DNA of 64,000 nt from Notamacropus eugenii. Taxonomy: Eukaryota; Chordata; Mammalia; Diprotodontia; Macropodidae. The stretch lies in the NCBI RefSeq assembly GCF_028372415.1, contig NC_092879.1:94584241-94648240 (forward strand), read 5' to 3'. Of the stretch, positions 51,800-63,345 are shown one piece after another (position 1 is the stretch's first letter; every line of letters starts with the position of its first letter). The position numbers were made by a program, and so were the translations under genes. The notes under the pieces were generated by a model, which was not told the DNA's origin, searched no databases, and saw nothing but the letters and a program-made list of their open reading frames with translations.

Positions 51800-53050
51800 A
51801 CATGCAGATTCTAAACTCAAGGTCTAAATGGAGCTACAAAGGCCTGTCATGGAGGCAAGAGAGAATAAAAACTCCCACATCCTTCCTACTCTTTGCCTTA
51901 AGCCCCAATAATAATGTGCCCAGTAAACATTGCCCGTGTTTCTTTCAACCTTGAAGTCAGAATTATTAACATAAGCACATTGTTTTAGATGGCATCCTGA
52001 CACCAAAAAGAAGTATAACAGAGTAGTATCATGACCAAGGGCATGTGAATGCCCACAATCTGGAGGAATTCAATGGTTAAGATGGATAGTGTGGCACAAT
52101 CTCTGTCAAGACCCAAACACATCCTGTGGTTCTCCTGCAAGCACATTAGTTGACTCTCCAGTAACCACAGCCCAATATTTCAACTGGAATACAGAGTGGG
52201 TAGCCAGAATACGCTGAGATTTCAAATCACAACCAATATAAAGATGACCAACACAAGGTCCTGAATCAAAAAGGGTGGCTAGAAACAGAGAAACGATGAG
52301 ACTCATTGGCATCGAATTCAAAGGGATCACAGTCTGCCATTACAAGAGGAGGACAACAAAGCTTAGGTTGAAAGGTCAGACCAGAAGGAGTTCTAATACA
52401 TTCTTGTGCATGAGGAATTATTTCCTGCCATTATTCTATAGAGGCAAAACTTGGGACTCCAAGGATGATATCCCATTTGTCACCTAGACAAGAATATTTT
52501 ACTACCTCATATCCTGTAATTAAATAAAAAAAAACACAAGACAGGATCCTGACAAGAGATAAGGTGACAAAATTGCTTATTCTGGAAAACCTATCTACAT
52601 GGCACTCAAAAACTCATGGCAATTTACATGGAGGAGACCACCATAAGAGCTATCCAAAATACCTGAAGTGTGTGTTGCAGAGCAGCATCAAGAACTCAAA
52701 GCTTAGGACTGAAGCACAGAATGGATGGATGTTGGCACACCAATCTGTAGCTCCAGCACACACAAATGCATCCCAGTTCAGATGGAACCACTATCTCAAG
52801 ACTTTGGCCAAAAAATGGGAGATGTGACCTTCAAAGAATTAGGAACTCAAAATTTAGGACTAAAGCACAGAATGGATAGGTATTGGCTAATCTCTGTCAC
52901 CTATGTGCACAAAAATACATCCGTATTCAAATGAAAGGGCTACCAAGAGGTCCCTTTAATTACAAATGGAGACAGTCTGATCCCCAGATCAGGAACTAAA
53001 GCACAGAACTAATGGATTTGGGCAAATCTATTTGTTAGCACCCAAGTCTT
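51800..53050 (+). repeat. degenerate satellite-like repeat, unit about 150 bp
   Basis: Units starting at 52692, 52843 and 52993 share GAACT(CAAA..TTAGGA)CTAAAGCACAGAA followed by ATGGAT...TTGG..AATCT.TGT. Related text recurs near 52082 (ATGGATAGTGTGGCACAATC) and again, outside this interval, at 54236 (AATTTAGGATTAATGAACAC). Divergence between units is high, so array limits are approximate. No coding sense. Confidence 0.55.
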
Positions 53051-53721
53051 TACTTACTTTTTAAAAATTTCCCACAGACACAGTCCTTGACACACTACAC
53101 GGCAAGCTCCACAACAGTATCCTGATTCACAGAGAAAATTAGTGAGAGTCACCATTTAACTTCAACCCAAGAGAGTTTTCTCTGGGCCATTGTAGGTACA
53201 GAACCTCCATAAAGAGGAAAAAGGAATAAGCCTGAGTAGATGTGGCCAAAGAGTTTTGTAAAGGCCCAGCTTCTTCATGCCCTAGATCCAGGGATAATTT
53301 AATTAGGTAGAGACAAGTGGAGAAGCCAATACCTTTGTCCATGGGACTCACATCCCATTACAATCCTTTCAGTTTTTTTCCGTGTGACATAGGAAATACT
53401 CTATGAAAGCTCCCCCCTCAAGAACATCTCCTTGATTGGTCAACATCCTAACATGAAGGGAACTCTCTTTTCTCCCCCAACACCCACTCACCAACTCTCA
53501 AACCCTACTTTTCTTTTCCAGCTACACTGAAAAAATATTTCCTCTTCATTAAGATTTTTTCATTTGACTGCTGAGCCCATCAAAAAGTCCCTTCCAGCCT
53601 TTCCCAATCCTCCCCCCACTCCTGCCCCAACCATGTCCTAAAAAACCTAGCAAGGAAATAGCAGGCAAAAAAACTAAGTAGGAAAGGAAGTATAAGCTCC
53701 CCAATCCCTGACTGACAGTCA
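53051..53721. other. unassigned noncoding DNA
   Basis: Nothing recognised; CT-rich to the right. Confidence 0.5.
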
Positions 53722-53885
53722 GTTATCCTCTCTCTGTTTTCATTTCCTCAAATGTAAAATAAGGGTCATAATAGCTGAGACCTCCTGGGGTTATTGTAAG
53801 AATCAAAGGAGGTAACACCAACAACCACTTAGCACACAGTGCTGTACACATATTCGATCTTTCATAAATACTTATTCCATTCATC
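53722..53885 (+). mobile_element. MIR-type SINE, 3' part
   Basis: TATCCTCTCTCTGTTTTCAT, CTGGGGTTATTGTAAGAATC and CTTAGCACACAGTGCTGTAC. Confidence 0.75.
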
Positions 53886-54721
53886 TGTGAAAGTGACCAC
53901 AGCCCTGGATATCCCATGATCTGGAAGTATTCTAAATGCTTGCCTCTGACATCAACTTCTCAAGGCTTTTTCACACTTGCTGGGTAAAATGCCAGCTTGA
54001 GATTCCCCTGTCAAACCTCCCATGGAGTTGAGCCTAATGTTTGCCTCTTCCTAACCCGTGAACGAGATACACCAGAACCATCTCCACAATCTGCCCCTAC
54101 ATGGTAGCAGGCCCCCTCAAATGAAGGGGATTCTGCTCATTTCCTAAGCTCTGCTGCAAAACTCAAGACAAAATACTGTACTCAGAGTAGAGAAGATGGT
54201 CTAGATCTCAATGGAACCTCCATGCCTTGGGATAAAAAATTTAGGATTAATGAACACAATAAGTGAAGATTGGCAAATGGCTGTCTGAGCATCTATGTCC
54301 ATCAGTTCTGAGTCCCATGTCTTGTTTCCCCTCTTATATATACACAGAGTCTGGCTGGCTACAATCCTCTTGGATCTCATACTACACAACAGACCTTCAT
54401 TTGGTTGGCTTGCTAGCACTGGGAAGTTTAAGTCTAATTAGTGTTTCCATTGCAGGAGTTAGGATAAGTAATGATAAATCCGTTTTGCTTGTGCTACTTT
54501 CCATTACATAGGTTGAGTAAGTAAGGACTCTAGCTTGGAAGCTTGGAGTAATGAGGACCTTGGAACCCAGGATTACAAGACAGAGTTTGCAACCAGCCCC
54601 AGAGGGAATCCCTGATGAGCCAAGGTCCAAGGATGCAAACCAAAAGGGTTTGTTTTTTACTTAGAATTTGGTGGGACTCATGTCATGTATGAACTGAGCT
54701 AAGGTGTGAACCCAGTCTTCC
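53886..54721. other. unassigned noncoding DNA with one stray 150-bp-type unit (54236-54310)
   Basis: Apart from the stray unit of the 52-53 kb repeat, nothing is recognised. Confidence 0.45.
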
Positions 54722-54917
54722 TCTTCTGATACTTATAACAACCTGGGAGGTAAATGCTATTATTATCCCTATTTAACAGTTGATAAAACTGAGGAAGACA
54801 GAGATTAAGTGGTTTGCCTAAGGTTACATCACTAGTAAATGTCTGTGGTAGGATTTGAACTCAGAGTTCTCTACCTCAAGGTCCAGTGCTCTAACCACCA
54901 TACTACTCAGCTGACCC
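54722..54917 (-). mobile_element. MIR/CORE-type SINE, antisense
   Basis: ATAACAACCTGGGAGGTAAA, GCTATTATTATCCCTATTTA, ATAAAACTGAGGAAGACAGA and GATTTGAACTCAGAGTTCTC, ending CACCATACTACTCAGCTGAC. Confidence 0.9.
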
Positions 54918-55660
54918 TGAGAGGACAGTTTCAGTTGAATGAAGAGAAAGTAGAAGCAACAAGTATCAGCAGCTTTCTCCAGGAGTTTAGCCAACAATCA
55001 GAGATGGGATGTAGTTAGTGAAAAAGGATGAATTGAGTAAGAGGTTTTGTTCCGTTTTTTAAGGACAAAGAGACATGAATGTGTTTGTAAGCAGCAGGGC
55101 AAGAACCAGTGAGCTTGCAGATTATCAAGAGAAGATTGGAGGGGAAGGGATGTGACCGAGTTGGCTTTGGCTAGCAAAAAGGCCTTTTCATCATCAGAGA
55201 CAAGAGTAAAGAAGGAGGTGGAGGAGGGGTGGGAAGATGTCTGAGAGATGGGAAGTAAGTAGAAGGAGAGAAGAGGGAGCTCTGGGCAAATTGATTCCAT
55301 GTTTTCAGTGAAGTCTGCCCTCAACTGACAGGACCTGAGAGTGGGGGAGCCAGGGTGGGAAGGGGGTGTATGGGGAGGAAAGATGAAAACATTTGGAATA
55401 TCCTCTGTGAGGAGCAAGAGGGAGAATCCTTTGGGGTGATATAAAAGGATTGCCTTGTTGCAGTCAGGGCCTAATCGAGATCATGTAAGGTAAATTGGTT
55501 GTGGACCCAATAGCCTAGGTTTGGTGACCATCTCCATTTGTGTTCATCAGCATGTGAGCAGGAGCAAAGGAGAGAGGTGGGGAGAGTAACCCAGGGTTGG
55601 GCCTTGGGAAGGCATGACCAAAAATAGGACAGAGGGGAGAGGGAATCAACTGCCACCTCA
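54918..55660 (-). mobile_element. L2 LINE, antisense, central ORF2
   Basis: GACAGTTTCAGTTGAATGAA, CTCCAGGAGTTTAGCCAACA, ATGTGTTTGTAAGCAGCAGG, GAGGTGGAGGAGGGGTGGGA and AGTAACCCAGGGTTGGGCCT are collinear with antisense L2 over about 740 bp, from the reverse-transcriptase start toward the 5' side. Confidence 0.9.
54998..55417 (-). pseudogene. L2 ORF2 relic (linker before reverse transcriptase)
   Basis: Open minus-strand stretch with ADFTENMESICPELPLL and SDDEKAFLLAKANSVTSLP, alignable to the L2 ORF2p segment 'F.EKI..IR.EL' and 'V.LLL.KA.P.TCPLDP' that leads into the polymerase. The conserved Pro-rich entry to the polymerase is damaged and no catalytic motif is included. It is a dead fragment, open by chance. 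Confidence 0.7.
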
Positions 55661-55715
55661 ATTCAACTTTGAAACTGATCCAATCTATTGGAGGTCATTG
55701 TGAGCATGAAAGCAA

Positions 55716-55728
55716 GGGGGGGGGGGGG
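55716..55728. repeat. G13 homopolymer
   Basis: A pure run of 13 G, in text not assigned to a repeat. Confidence 0.95.
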
Positions 55729-56911
55729 TCTAACATTCAGGCTTAAAGTATCTTCTCATCTGCAAAGCTGAGCCAGAGGGAATGTTGGCTACTCAAGGTT
55801 TCCAAAAGAATGGGATAGGGTGTCCTAGAGGCTGCTGGGAAGTCTCAGGCATTCTTCCACCTCCATCCTCCCAAGGGCCAGGAAAGTCACACAGTCAATA
55901 AGAGTGCTGTATGATATTTTTTCAACTCCCTAGCTACTTAAGTTATTGAAAAAGATGAAGATGGTCATATTTTCTCAACAGAGGCCTCCTCCAACCCTCT
56001 TCGTGATTTCCCATCAAGCTAAATTTGGCAGTTACTCCCTTCTTGCCCCAGTGAAACTACTCCCAGTGCTTCAGTCTACGATGCTAGCTTCCAAGCAAAT
56101 CTAACATCTGGTACATACATATAATAAAAGACAAAGGAAAGCCACGTCATCATCCATCATTGTGTTATAAAAGTGCCTGCAACTAATTGCAGGTTTCTAG
56201 AGGCTGTTTATGTTGCATCTTTTGTCCAAAATTCACTTTCTAAACTTTAGGCTAGATGTTTATCCTTGTCCCTTGAAAAATAAAGTGTTAGCATTATTTT
56301 AGCAAAGGGAGAGAAGCCCACCTCTCCATCCTGGAAATCAATTTTAGGGTAAAGGCCACTTTCTTTCTTTCCAGAATTGTTAAGGAGGCATTTCTTGGAA
56401 GCAGCTGTTTCTGTGGAAAAGATTCTTGGATTAGGGGGGAATGTGGGCTGTCTATCTGAATAAAAAACAAGGCCTTCACCAGGGCTCCTCCACTACCACC
56501 CTCTCCCGAAATCAGCCCATTATATTTCCTTTCATAAAAATGAAGAGGAAGTGAGTCCTGCAGCAGATAATAATAGTGCCATTGGGCAAATCTGCAGATG
56601 CCCCAAGTGGATGTAGATGTGTTAGTGTGCTCTAGCGAGAAGCCCAAAAGAGGAGGGAAAATCCCTGAAGCAAAACCAACAAGGGGAAAACATAAAACCA
56701 CATAAATAAAACCTTAAACAAAATGATTTTCTAGTCCTAGGCCAGTTTTCTGGTCAGAGGCCCCAGGCATAGCAATGCTCTGTGCCTGATGGCAAACCTC
56801 CAGAGAGAATGAGGTGTAAACGCTGTGTGCTGGGAAAGTAGCCACCCTGGTTCACTGTCTCAAGTTATAAAGAAACTTGGCTTTCTCAGGAGAGCTGCCA
56901 CACAATATGGG
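55729..56911. other. unassigned noncoding DNA
   Basis: No gene or family named. It contains a perfect inverted repeat CCTGCAA-CTAA-TTGCAGG at 56176-56193 inside an AT-rich stretch (56085-56240) that could be a conserved element. A 135-codon minus-strand frame at 56294-56701 lacks domains. Confidence 0.45.
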
Positions 56912-57010
56912 GGAATGAACACCAGACTCAAAGTCAGAACACCTGGGTTCTCCTGGAACCCAAATGAGATATGAGGTGCTAAGCTCTTTGCAAACCTTTG
57001 TTAAGGGCCG
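56912..57010 (+). mobile_element. MIR fragment with internal deletion
   Basis: ACTCAAAGTCAGAACACCTG joins directly to AAATGAGATATGAGGTGCTA and CTCTTTGCAAACC, skipping the core. Confidence 0.65.
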
Positions 57011-57189
57011 CCGAAATCTTCCCCTATTATGATGATCAGCTGTGTGACAGTATGGCCAGGAAAGCAGACATTCGGTGTCTTTATGCTGGAAGAGCAGCTC
57101 CTAGCTAATCTCAGAAGAAAGATAGCCTTTTATGTGTCAAAATAGCAGAGAATTGTTTCTTAGTCAATGTAATCGACGGTGAAAAATAT

Positions 57190-57985
57190 GGAAGTCCAAG
57201 TTATGAACAGCCTTATGAGAAAATTCTCCAAATCACTTACAATTAAAGAAACACCAATTAAAGCATTCCACCTAACCCTCATCACAAAGATAACAAAAGA
57301 GAAAAATGACAAATGTTGGGAGGGCTGCAGGAAAACAGGCACATTTCTGCACTGTTGGTGGAGCTGGGTTGCTGGTAGAGCCATCCTGGAAAGCAATTTG
57401 GAACTATGCCCAATAAGCTACTAAAAGAGAAAAAGAATTCATATGTACAAAAATATTTATAGTTAATAAACATTTATTAAATGCCTACTATGTGCCAGGC
57501 ACCATGCTAAGTTCTAGGGATACAAAAAGAGGCAAAAGATAGTCCCTTCATTTATAGAAGCTCTTCCGGTAGAAACCAAAGAACTGGAAAGTGAGGAGGT
57601 ACACACCTCTCGGGGAATGGCTAAACAAATTATGATATGTACATATAATGGAATATTAGTGTTCCACTATGAACTAACACAGAGTGAAGGAAGCAGAACC
57701 AGTAAGACAGTTTCTACAATGGCAGCATTATAGAGAGAGGCAACTTTGAAAGACTTAAGAATGCTGATGATACCATGTTAAAGCACAAGTCCGAAGGACT
57801 GAAGAGGAAAAAAGTCACCTATGTCCCTTCTTCCAGAGAAGCCATGGATGTAAAATGAAGAACGTGGCATACGTTTTGGGACATGACCAATATGGAAATT
57901 TGCTTCGGTAAAAAATTCATATTTGCTATGAGGGTTTTAAATTGTTTGACTGGAGGAGGCAGTAGGAGGAAAAGATAATAAATGC
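57190..57985 (+). mobile_element. L1 3' end, sense, interrupted by an L2 tail
   Basis: Sense L1 from ORF2 C-terminus to 3' end. The translation has EKNDKCWEGCRKTGTFLHCW, the C..C...H.C zinc-knuckle region of ORF2p. After the L2 insert (57463-57549) it resumes with GGGGAATGGCTAAACAAATT and GAGTGAAGGAAGCAGAACCA, then a 3' untranslated part ending AAGATAATAAATGC. It meets an antisense L1 at about 58000. Confidence 0.9.
57463..57549 (-). mobile_element. 87-bp L2 tail inserted in L1, antisense, with 8-bp TSD
   Basis: TTAATAAACATTTATTAAAT, GCCTACTATGTGCCAGGCAC and AGGGATACAAAAAGAGGCAA are an antisense L2 terminus. It is flanked by ATTTATAG at 57455-57462 and 57550-57557. Removing it and one repeat restores continuous L1, so it is a genuine insertion. 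Confidence 0.9.
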
Positions 57986-59466
57986 TTGTAAAATATTTTA
58001 AAATACAATTTTATTGATATTTTTTGTTTTGATATCACTTGCATAGACCTTTGCTGTCTTTCTCCTCAGCCCTCCCAAAAAGCCATCCAATATAACAAAT
58101 ATTTTTTTTCTCAAAAGCAAAAAAGGAAGAGAAGAAAATGACCAGCAAATAAATATTTCAGCAAATCAATACTTCAAAATAATCTTTAACAATCTTAAGC
58201 TTTGTTAGCTTAAAACTTTGCTACAACTTTGCTTAAAACTGCCCCAAGACTTTTGGAGCATCCTGAATAAGCAATGTTCTGCATCCATGGACCCCCTCCA
58301 CATCTGCGAAACAGTCCGGGGAACCGTGGGAGAGAGGGGAGTTGTTTTCTCATGCCTCTTCTTTTCAGCCAAGCTTGCTCTTCCTCATTTTTCAACATTC
58401 ATTTTCAATTCTTTTGTATATGTTGTTCCATATATATTCTTGTAGTCATGCTATATTTTGGGGGTTTTCCCCCTTATTTCACTTTGCATTGGTTCATATG
58501 AGTCTTCTTTCTTCTTAATATTAATCATATTCTTTAGTTTTTACAGCATAATAATACTACATTACATTCATGTACAACAATTTGTTGAGCTACTTCCTAA
58601 TCAATTGAAAATTTGCTTTCTCATAAAGTGCTGCTATAAATATTTTCATGTATGTTTAACTTTTCTTTTTATGAATGACTTCCCTGGGGTATATACATAG
58701 CAGTGGAATCTCTGAGTCAAAGGGTGTGGACTTTTTAGCAATCTTATTTGCATAGTTCCAGATTACTTTCTAAAACAGTTCTGCTAATTCACAGCTCCAC
58801 CAACAATGCATTAGTGTGCCTATCTTTCCACAACCCTTCCAACATTGACTATTCTCATCTTTGCCAATTTGCTGGATATGAAATGAATTTTTGGGATTAT
58901 TTTGGTTTGCAATTCTCTTATTATTAGTGATTTGTAATATTTTTTCATATGGTTGTTAATAATTTCAATTTCTTTTGAGAACCCTTTGTACATATACCTG
59001 ACTAGTTCTCTGTTGGAGAATATAGTTCTGTTAGTTGCCTATTTGTCTTGAATACAACCCCTTCTCCCAGAAATTTGAGGCAAAGATTTTTTTCCCAATT
59101 GACAGCTTCCATTCTTCTGCAGTTGCATAGATCTGTGTAAATTTTTTTTCAATTTCATGTAATTAAAATGATTTATTTTAGTTTTTGTAATTGCTTCTAT
59201 TCCTTTTTTTTTTTTTGCTTAGAATACTTCTCTTAACAATAGATGTAAAAATATATGATTTGCTTGTCTTCTGAGTTTTTATAGTCCACTCTGTAACATT
59301 CAGGGTGAGTATCCACTTTAAGTTAAGAAATAAAGTCTTGGTCTAAGCCTAATTTCTGCCAGGCTGCTTTCCAACTTTCCCAGCAGTTTTGATCACATAG
59401 GGAGTTCTTTCTTATGCAATTTATGTTTGGGGGTTTATCAAACATTGAGTAATTAAATTACTGTCT

Positions 59467-59896
59467 TCATTTCCTACCAGCTGCACAGCTTGGATTGGAC
59501 TTCACCATCATCATGCCTCCCCAGGAAAAGCTCATCACCAGAAAATTCATCATCATGGGAATTGCATCAGCTTTGGTATTCACATCTCATCAGTACTCTA
59601 AGCTGCCTCTGCCCCTCTCATTGGAGAGCTGAGTCAAAATCACCTCCCAAAGCCCCCATTTAAAGGGAATTCAGAAGCCTAGCCAACTCTTTATTTCCCA
59701 CTAGCCACACTGCTTGGGTTTGACTCTATCATCATCATGCTCCCACCAGGTACCTTCTCCCAACTCCCTCCTCCCCCTTTTAAGCTTCTTTGTGTGTGTT
59801 GTCTTCCCCCATTGAATTGTAATAAGCTCCTTGAGAGCAAGGACTCTTTCTTTTTCTTATTTGTGCCTGGCACATAGTAGGTGCTTAATAAATGTT
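59467..59896 (+). mobile_element. L2-tailed retroposon inserted in L1, with internal duplication
   Basis: About 430 bp ending with ATAAGCTCCTTGAGAGCAAG, GTGCCTGGCACATAGTAGGT and GCTTAATAAATGTTTATT, the L2 3' end in sense. The front holds two similar blocks (59467-59525 and 59688-59750), each with CACA..TTGG.TTGACT..ATCATCATGC..CCCAGG-type text. TACTGTCT (59459-59466) and TATTGTCT (59897-59904) are a possible one-mismatch target duplication. Antisense L1 continues on both sides. Confidence 0.8.
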
Positions 59897-61739
59897 TATT
59901 GTCTAATTTTCCCTTATCTAATCTATTGACCTACTTCTCCACTTTTTAAATACTACCAAATGTTCTTGATGACTACTGCTTAACAATATAGTTTGAAGTC
60001 TGGAAGTATAAGTCCCTCTGTATTCCTGCCTTTTTATACTGTTTAACCCTTGATATTCTAGTTCGTGTTCTGGCAAATGAATTGTTATTATTTTACTGAT
60101 TGGTATAGGATTAAAATTATAAATTAACTTTGGTAGTATTGTCATCTTTATTATATTGGTACTACCCAGCCATGAGCACTGGATATTCCTCCAGCTATTT
60201 AACTTGTTGCTTCTTTAAGGAGCACTTTGTAACTGATCTATTCTAGTGTTGAGCATGCTTTGGTCATCTGACTCCTACATATTTTACGCTTTTTATAGTT
60301 ACTTTGAATACTTTCTATTATTGCTGCTTATGTTTTGTTACTATATTTAAAAATTGTTGATTTTTGTGAGTTTATTTTGTAGCCTGCCACTTTGCTTAAG
60401 TTATTATCTTAATTAGTTTCTTTGCTGATTCCCTAGGATGTTCTAAGTAAACCTTTGTGTCATCAGCAGTAGCAATAGCTTTGTTTCATCTTTGCCTACC
60501 TTCAAATCTTTAATTTCTTTCTCTTATCTTATTGCTATTGCTAGAATTCCTAGAACTATGTTAAATAAGAGTGAGGAAAGGGAGAAGGGCATCCTTTTAT
60601 GCTTTTGTGTTTAGGGAGAAAGGTTCTAGAGTATCTCCACTGTATATTATGATTGCTTTTGGCATTAGATAAATATTTGTATGACAATAAAGGGCTCTTT
60701 GTGCCTATATTTGGAAGGTTTTTGGCATAAATGAGTGGTGTACTTTGTCCAAAAGTTTTTTTTTCTGTCTATTGCTATAATCATGTGATTTGAGGTGTTT
60801 TTGTTTTTCATGTGATGATGTTTATTGTATTCCTAATATTTGACCATCTTTGCATCCTCAGTATAAATTCAACTTTGTCGTAATAATGATTTCTTGGATA
60901 GATTACTGTAGAGTATTTGATATAATTTCATTTAAAATTTCTGAATTCATGTGAATTAATTATATTGGTTTATAGTTCTCCTGTGCTTTATCCTTCCTTG
61001 CTTTTGATATTAGGACTATATTGGTCTCATGAAATAGGTTTGGTCTAATTCCTTCTTACTTTTGGAGAGCATTTTGTGTAATATAGGTATTAATTTTTAT
61101 TTTAAAAGTTTGATGGAGTTCTGCAAATCCATGTGAACCAGAAGTTTGGTTTGTTTGGTTTTTTTCTTTGGTAGTGGTTTAACAGCTAGTTTGATGTCCT
61201 TTTTTTCTGGAGATTGAATTGTTTAAATTTTCTGTTTGGTGTTCTATTAATTTGGATATGTTATACTTTTGTAAGTAATCCTCAATGGGTTTCTGATTTT
61301 TTAATGCACAATTAGTTTATTAATATATGTTTCTAAAGATAGAATTTTTCCCTTATGGACTACTTCAGTTGCATCCCAGAAAATGGCATATGTTGTTCCA
61401 ACACTGTCTTTTACATAATTACTGGTTTGTTGATTTATTCTTTGACTCACTTATTATTTAGGATTTCATTATAACGTTTCCACTTAGGGCTATATCTTTT
61501 GTATACCCCGAGGTGATTACTGTTTTAATTGTGTAATAGTTATTTAAGTTTATATGTAGTAATTTTGCCTTTTAGCATTTATTTGAAATATCTCCAAGCC
61601 CTAATATATGGTAAAAAAAAAAATTAAGTTCCAGATGGTACTCAAAAATATGTATATTCTTTAGTGGTTCCATTCAAAAGATGCTCCAAGCCTTTCATCT
61701 CTCTTTGTCCAGCAATTTGTTCAATTCTGGAACAAATTC

Positions 61740-62150
61740 CTATCCCTCCTCTCCTCCACTCTTGGCTGGTAAGTTACTGGCCTCAGCTTGTAATACAAAA
61801 TGTTGTGGTAAGAGCAGAGATGGTTTGTTTTGGCAGACTGCAGCAGGAGGGGAATGACTGAGAGGATCCCAGGGTAAAAGTCTGGGTCATATTTCTTGGA
61901 CCTTGTAAGAACATTGTGGCTAGCAGAGAAGGTGGGTGGCACAATTGAGTGAGCCCTAGGAGTCAAGATTTTCCCTAGTTAATTCATAAGGTAGTTATCT
62001 TGTTCAGTTTTTCCATGTCCCATGGAGACAGCTATAATAGCTATATGTCTGATGCATAATTGCTCTTTTTTGTGGGGTGGAGGTTACTGGGTGCTAAAGA
62101 AAATATCAGGTCCTCTGTCTTATTGATTACATCTACAATAGCTTTAATAC
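61740..62150. other. unclassified stretch within the antisense L1
   Basis: Flanking text is L1 ORF2, but this part (TGGCTGGTAAGTTACTGGCC; GAGAGGATCCCAGGGTAAAA) is more GC-rich and does not read as L1. It is an insertion of unknown family or a strongly diverged L1 part. No gene seen. Confidence 0.4.
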
Positions 62151-63345
62151 ACATTTCCATAAGTATCTTTTTTCATATCACCCAAATTTTCCCCAGTTTC
62201 TCTCTCCCTCCCTCCAATTAATTTTGAATTCTTTATTCAAAAACCCTTTATTGAGCATAATTTTTTTGCTTTGTGATCAATAAAGAATGAATTTAATATT
62301 TCTACTTCTGTATTATTGTGAGGCTTTTATGCCTTAATATATAATTTCGTTTTGTAAAGGTACTATGCACGGTTGAGAAATATTTAAGTACCCTTCTCTT
62401 CTCATTAAGGAATTTCCATAGAATCTCATTTTTAATTGTTCTAATTACTATTCAGGTCCTTACCTTCTTTTCTGTTTATGCTGTTATATTTGTTTAGGTC
62501 TAAAAGGGGAACATTGAGTTCCCCCACTATTACAGTCTTATTTCTACTTGACATTTAGTGAACTTTTCTTGTATTTGGATGCTTTGCTGTTCAGTATCTA
62601 TATACTAAGCATTAATGTTGATTTCTTATCTATGTTGCCTTTAGACATAATATTCCCTTCTTATTTCTTATGTGTATTTTTACTGTGTATGTGTATGTGT
62701 ATTTTTACTTTACTTTACTGTTGCATGAAATCATGATTTTTATCCCTGCTTTTGGAGTTTCCCTAAATATATTCTACTCCAGCCCCTCAAACACTATATC
62801 AACCACTATATTCCAAATAGTTTTCTTGTAAACAATGTATTGTTGGATTCTACCTTCTCATCCATTCACCTACCATCCTCTACATCTTGGGTGAGTTCAT
62901 CCCATTCACATTTTGGTTATGACTGCTATTTGTGTATTTCCCTTTATCTTTTCCTCTTGTGCTTTTCCCTGTCTTTATAAAGAAGTTTGTAAATTTTCCC
63001 CAACTCTTACGGTCTATAAATGATGCAATCTGTGTCTCTGTTCAGTTGCTCCTCCTTTCTTCTTGCCCTGCAGCCAATCACAAGTTTTTACTTTTTTTCC
63101 TTTCAATCTCCCTCCAAGCTCCCCACTCTGATGTTGGAGATGGTTTTTTCACTTGTGACTACTACTTCATCTGTTAGTTTCTCCCTCTTAAAACTCCTTA
63201 TCTCCCTCTCCACTTATTTCTCTGCTGAGTTTAATATATTTCCATACCATATTTCTTTGTGTGTAAGTCTGTTCAACAAATATATTTTTCTTGTTCACAT
63301 GAAAGTGACTTTTATGGAATTCCTGGTCCCCTTTCCAGTCCTCTT

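Larger units (their letters stand above)
57995..63345 (-). mobile_element. long L1, antisense: 3' untranslated region through most of ORF2
   Basis: The largest element here. 58010-58380 is 3' untranslated; 58400-58900 is the ORF2 C-terminus (TTGTTGAGCTACTTCCTAAT, AACAATGCATTAGTGTGCCT); 59000-61700 covers thumb to polymerase; 62250-63345 covers the endonuclease side. Near 60459 the plus strand GTCATCAGCAGT is the complement of a polymerase active-site ...ADDT... coding site. No long frame survives, so ORF2 is dead. It is interrupted at 59467-59896 by an L2-tailed element, and about 61740-62150 does not align to L1 by eye. HAL1 copy 4 has landed in its 5' side. Confidence 0.9.

Noticed and set aside
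52692..53050. CRISPR-like array
   Set aside because: Units of about 150 bp diverge along their whole length, without short constant repeats and unique spacers; the genome is mammalian.
44716..54700. Endogenous retrovirus
   Set aside because: No LTR pair, primer-binding site, or gag, pol or env motif could be identified.
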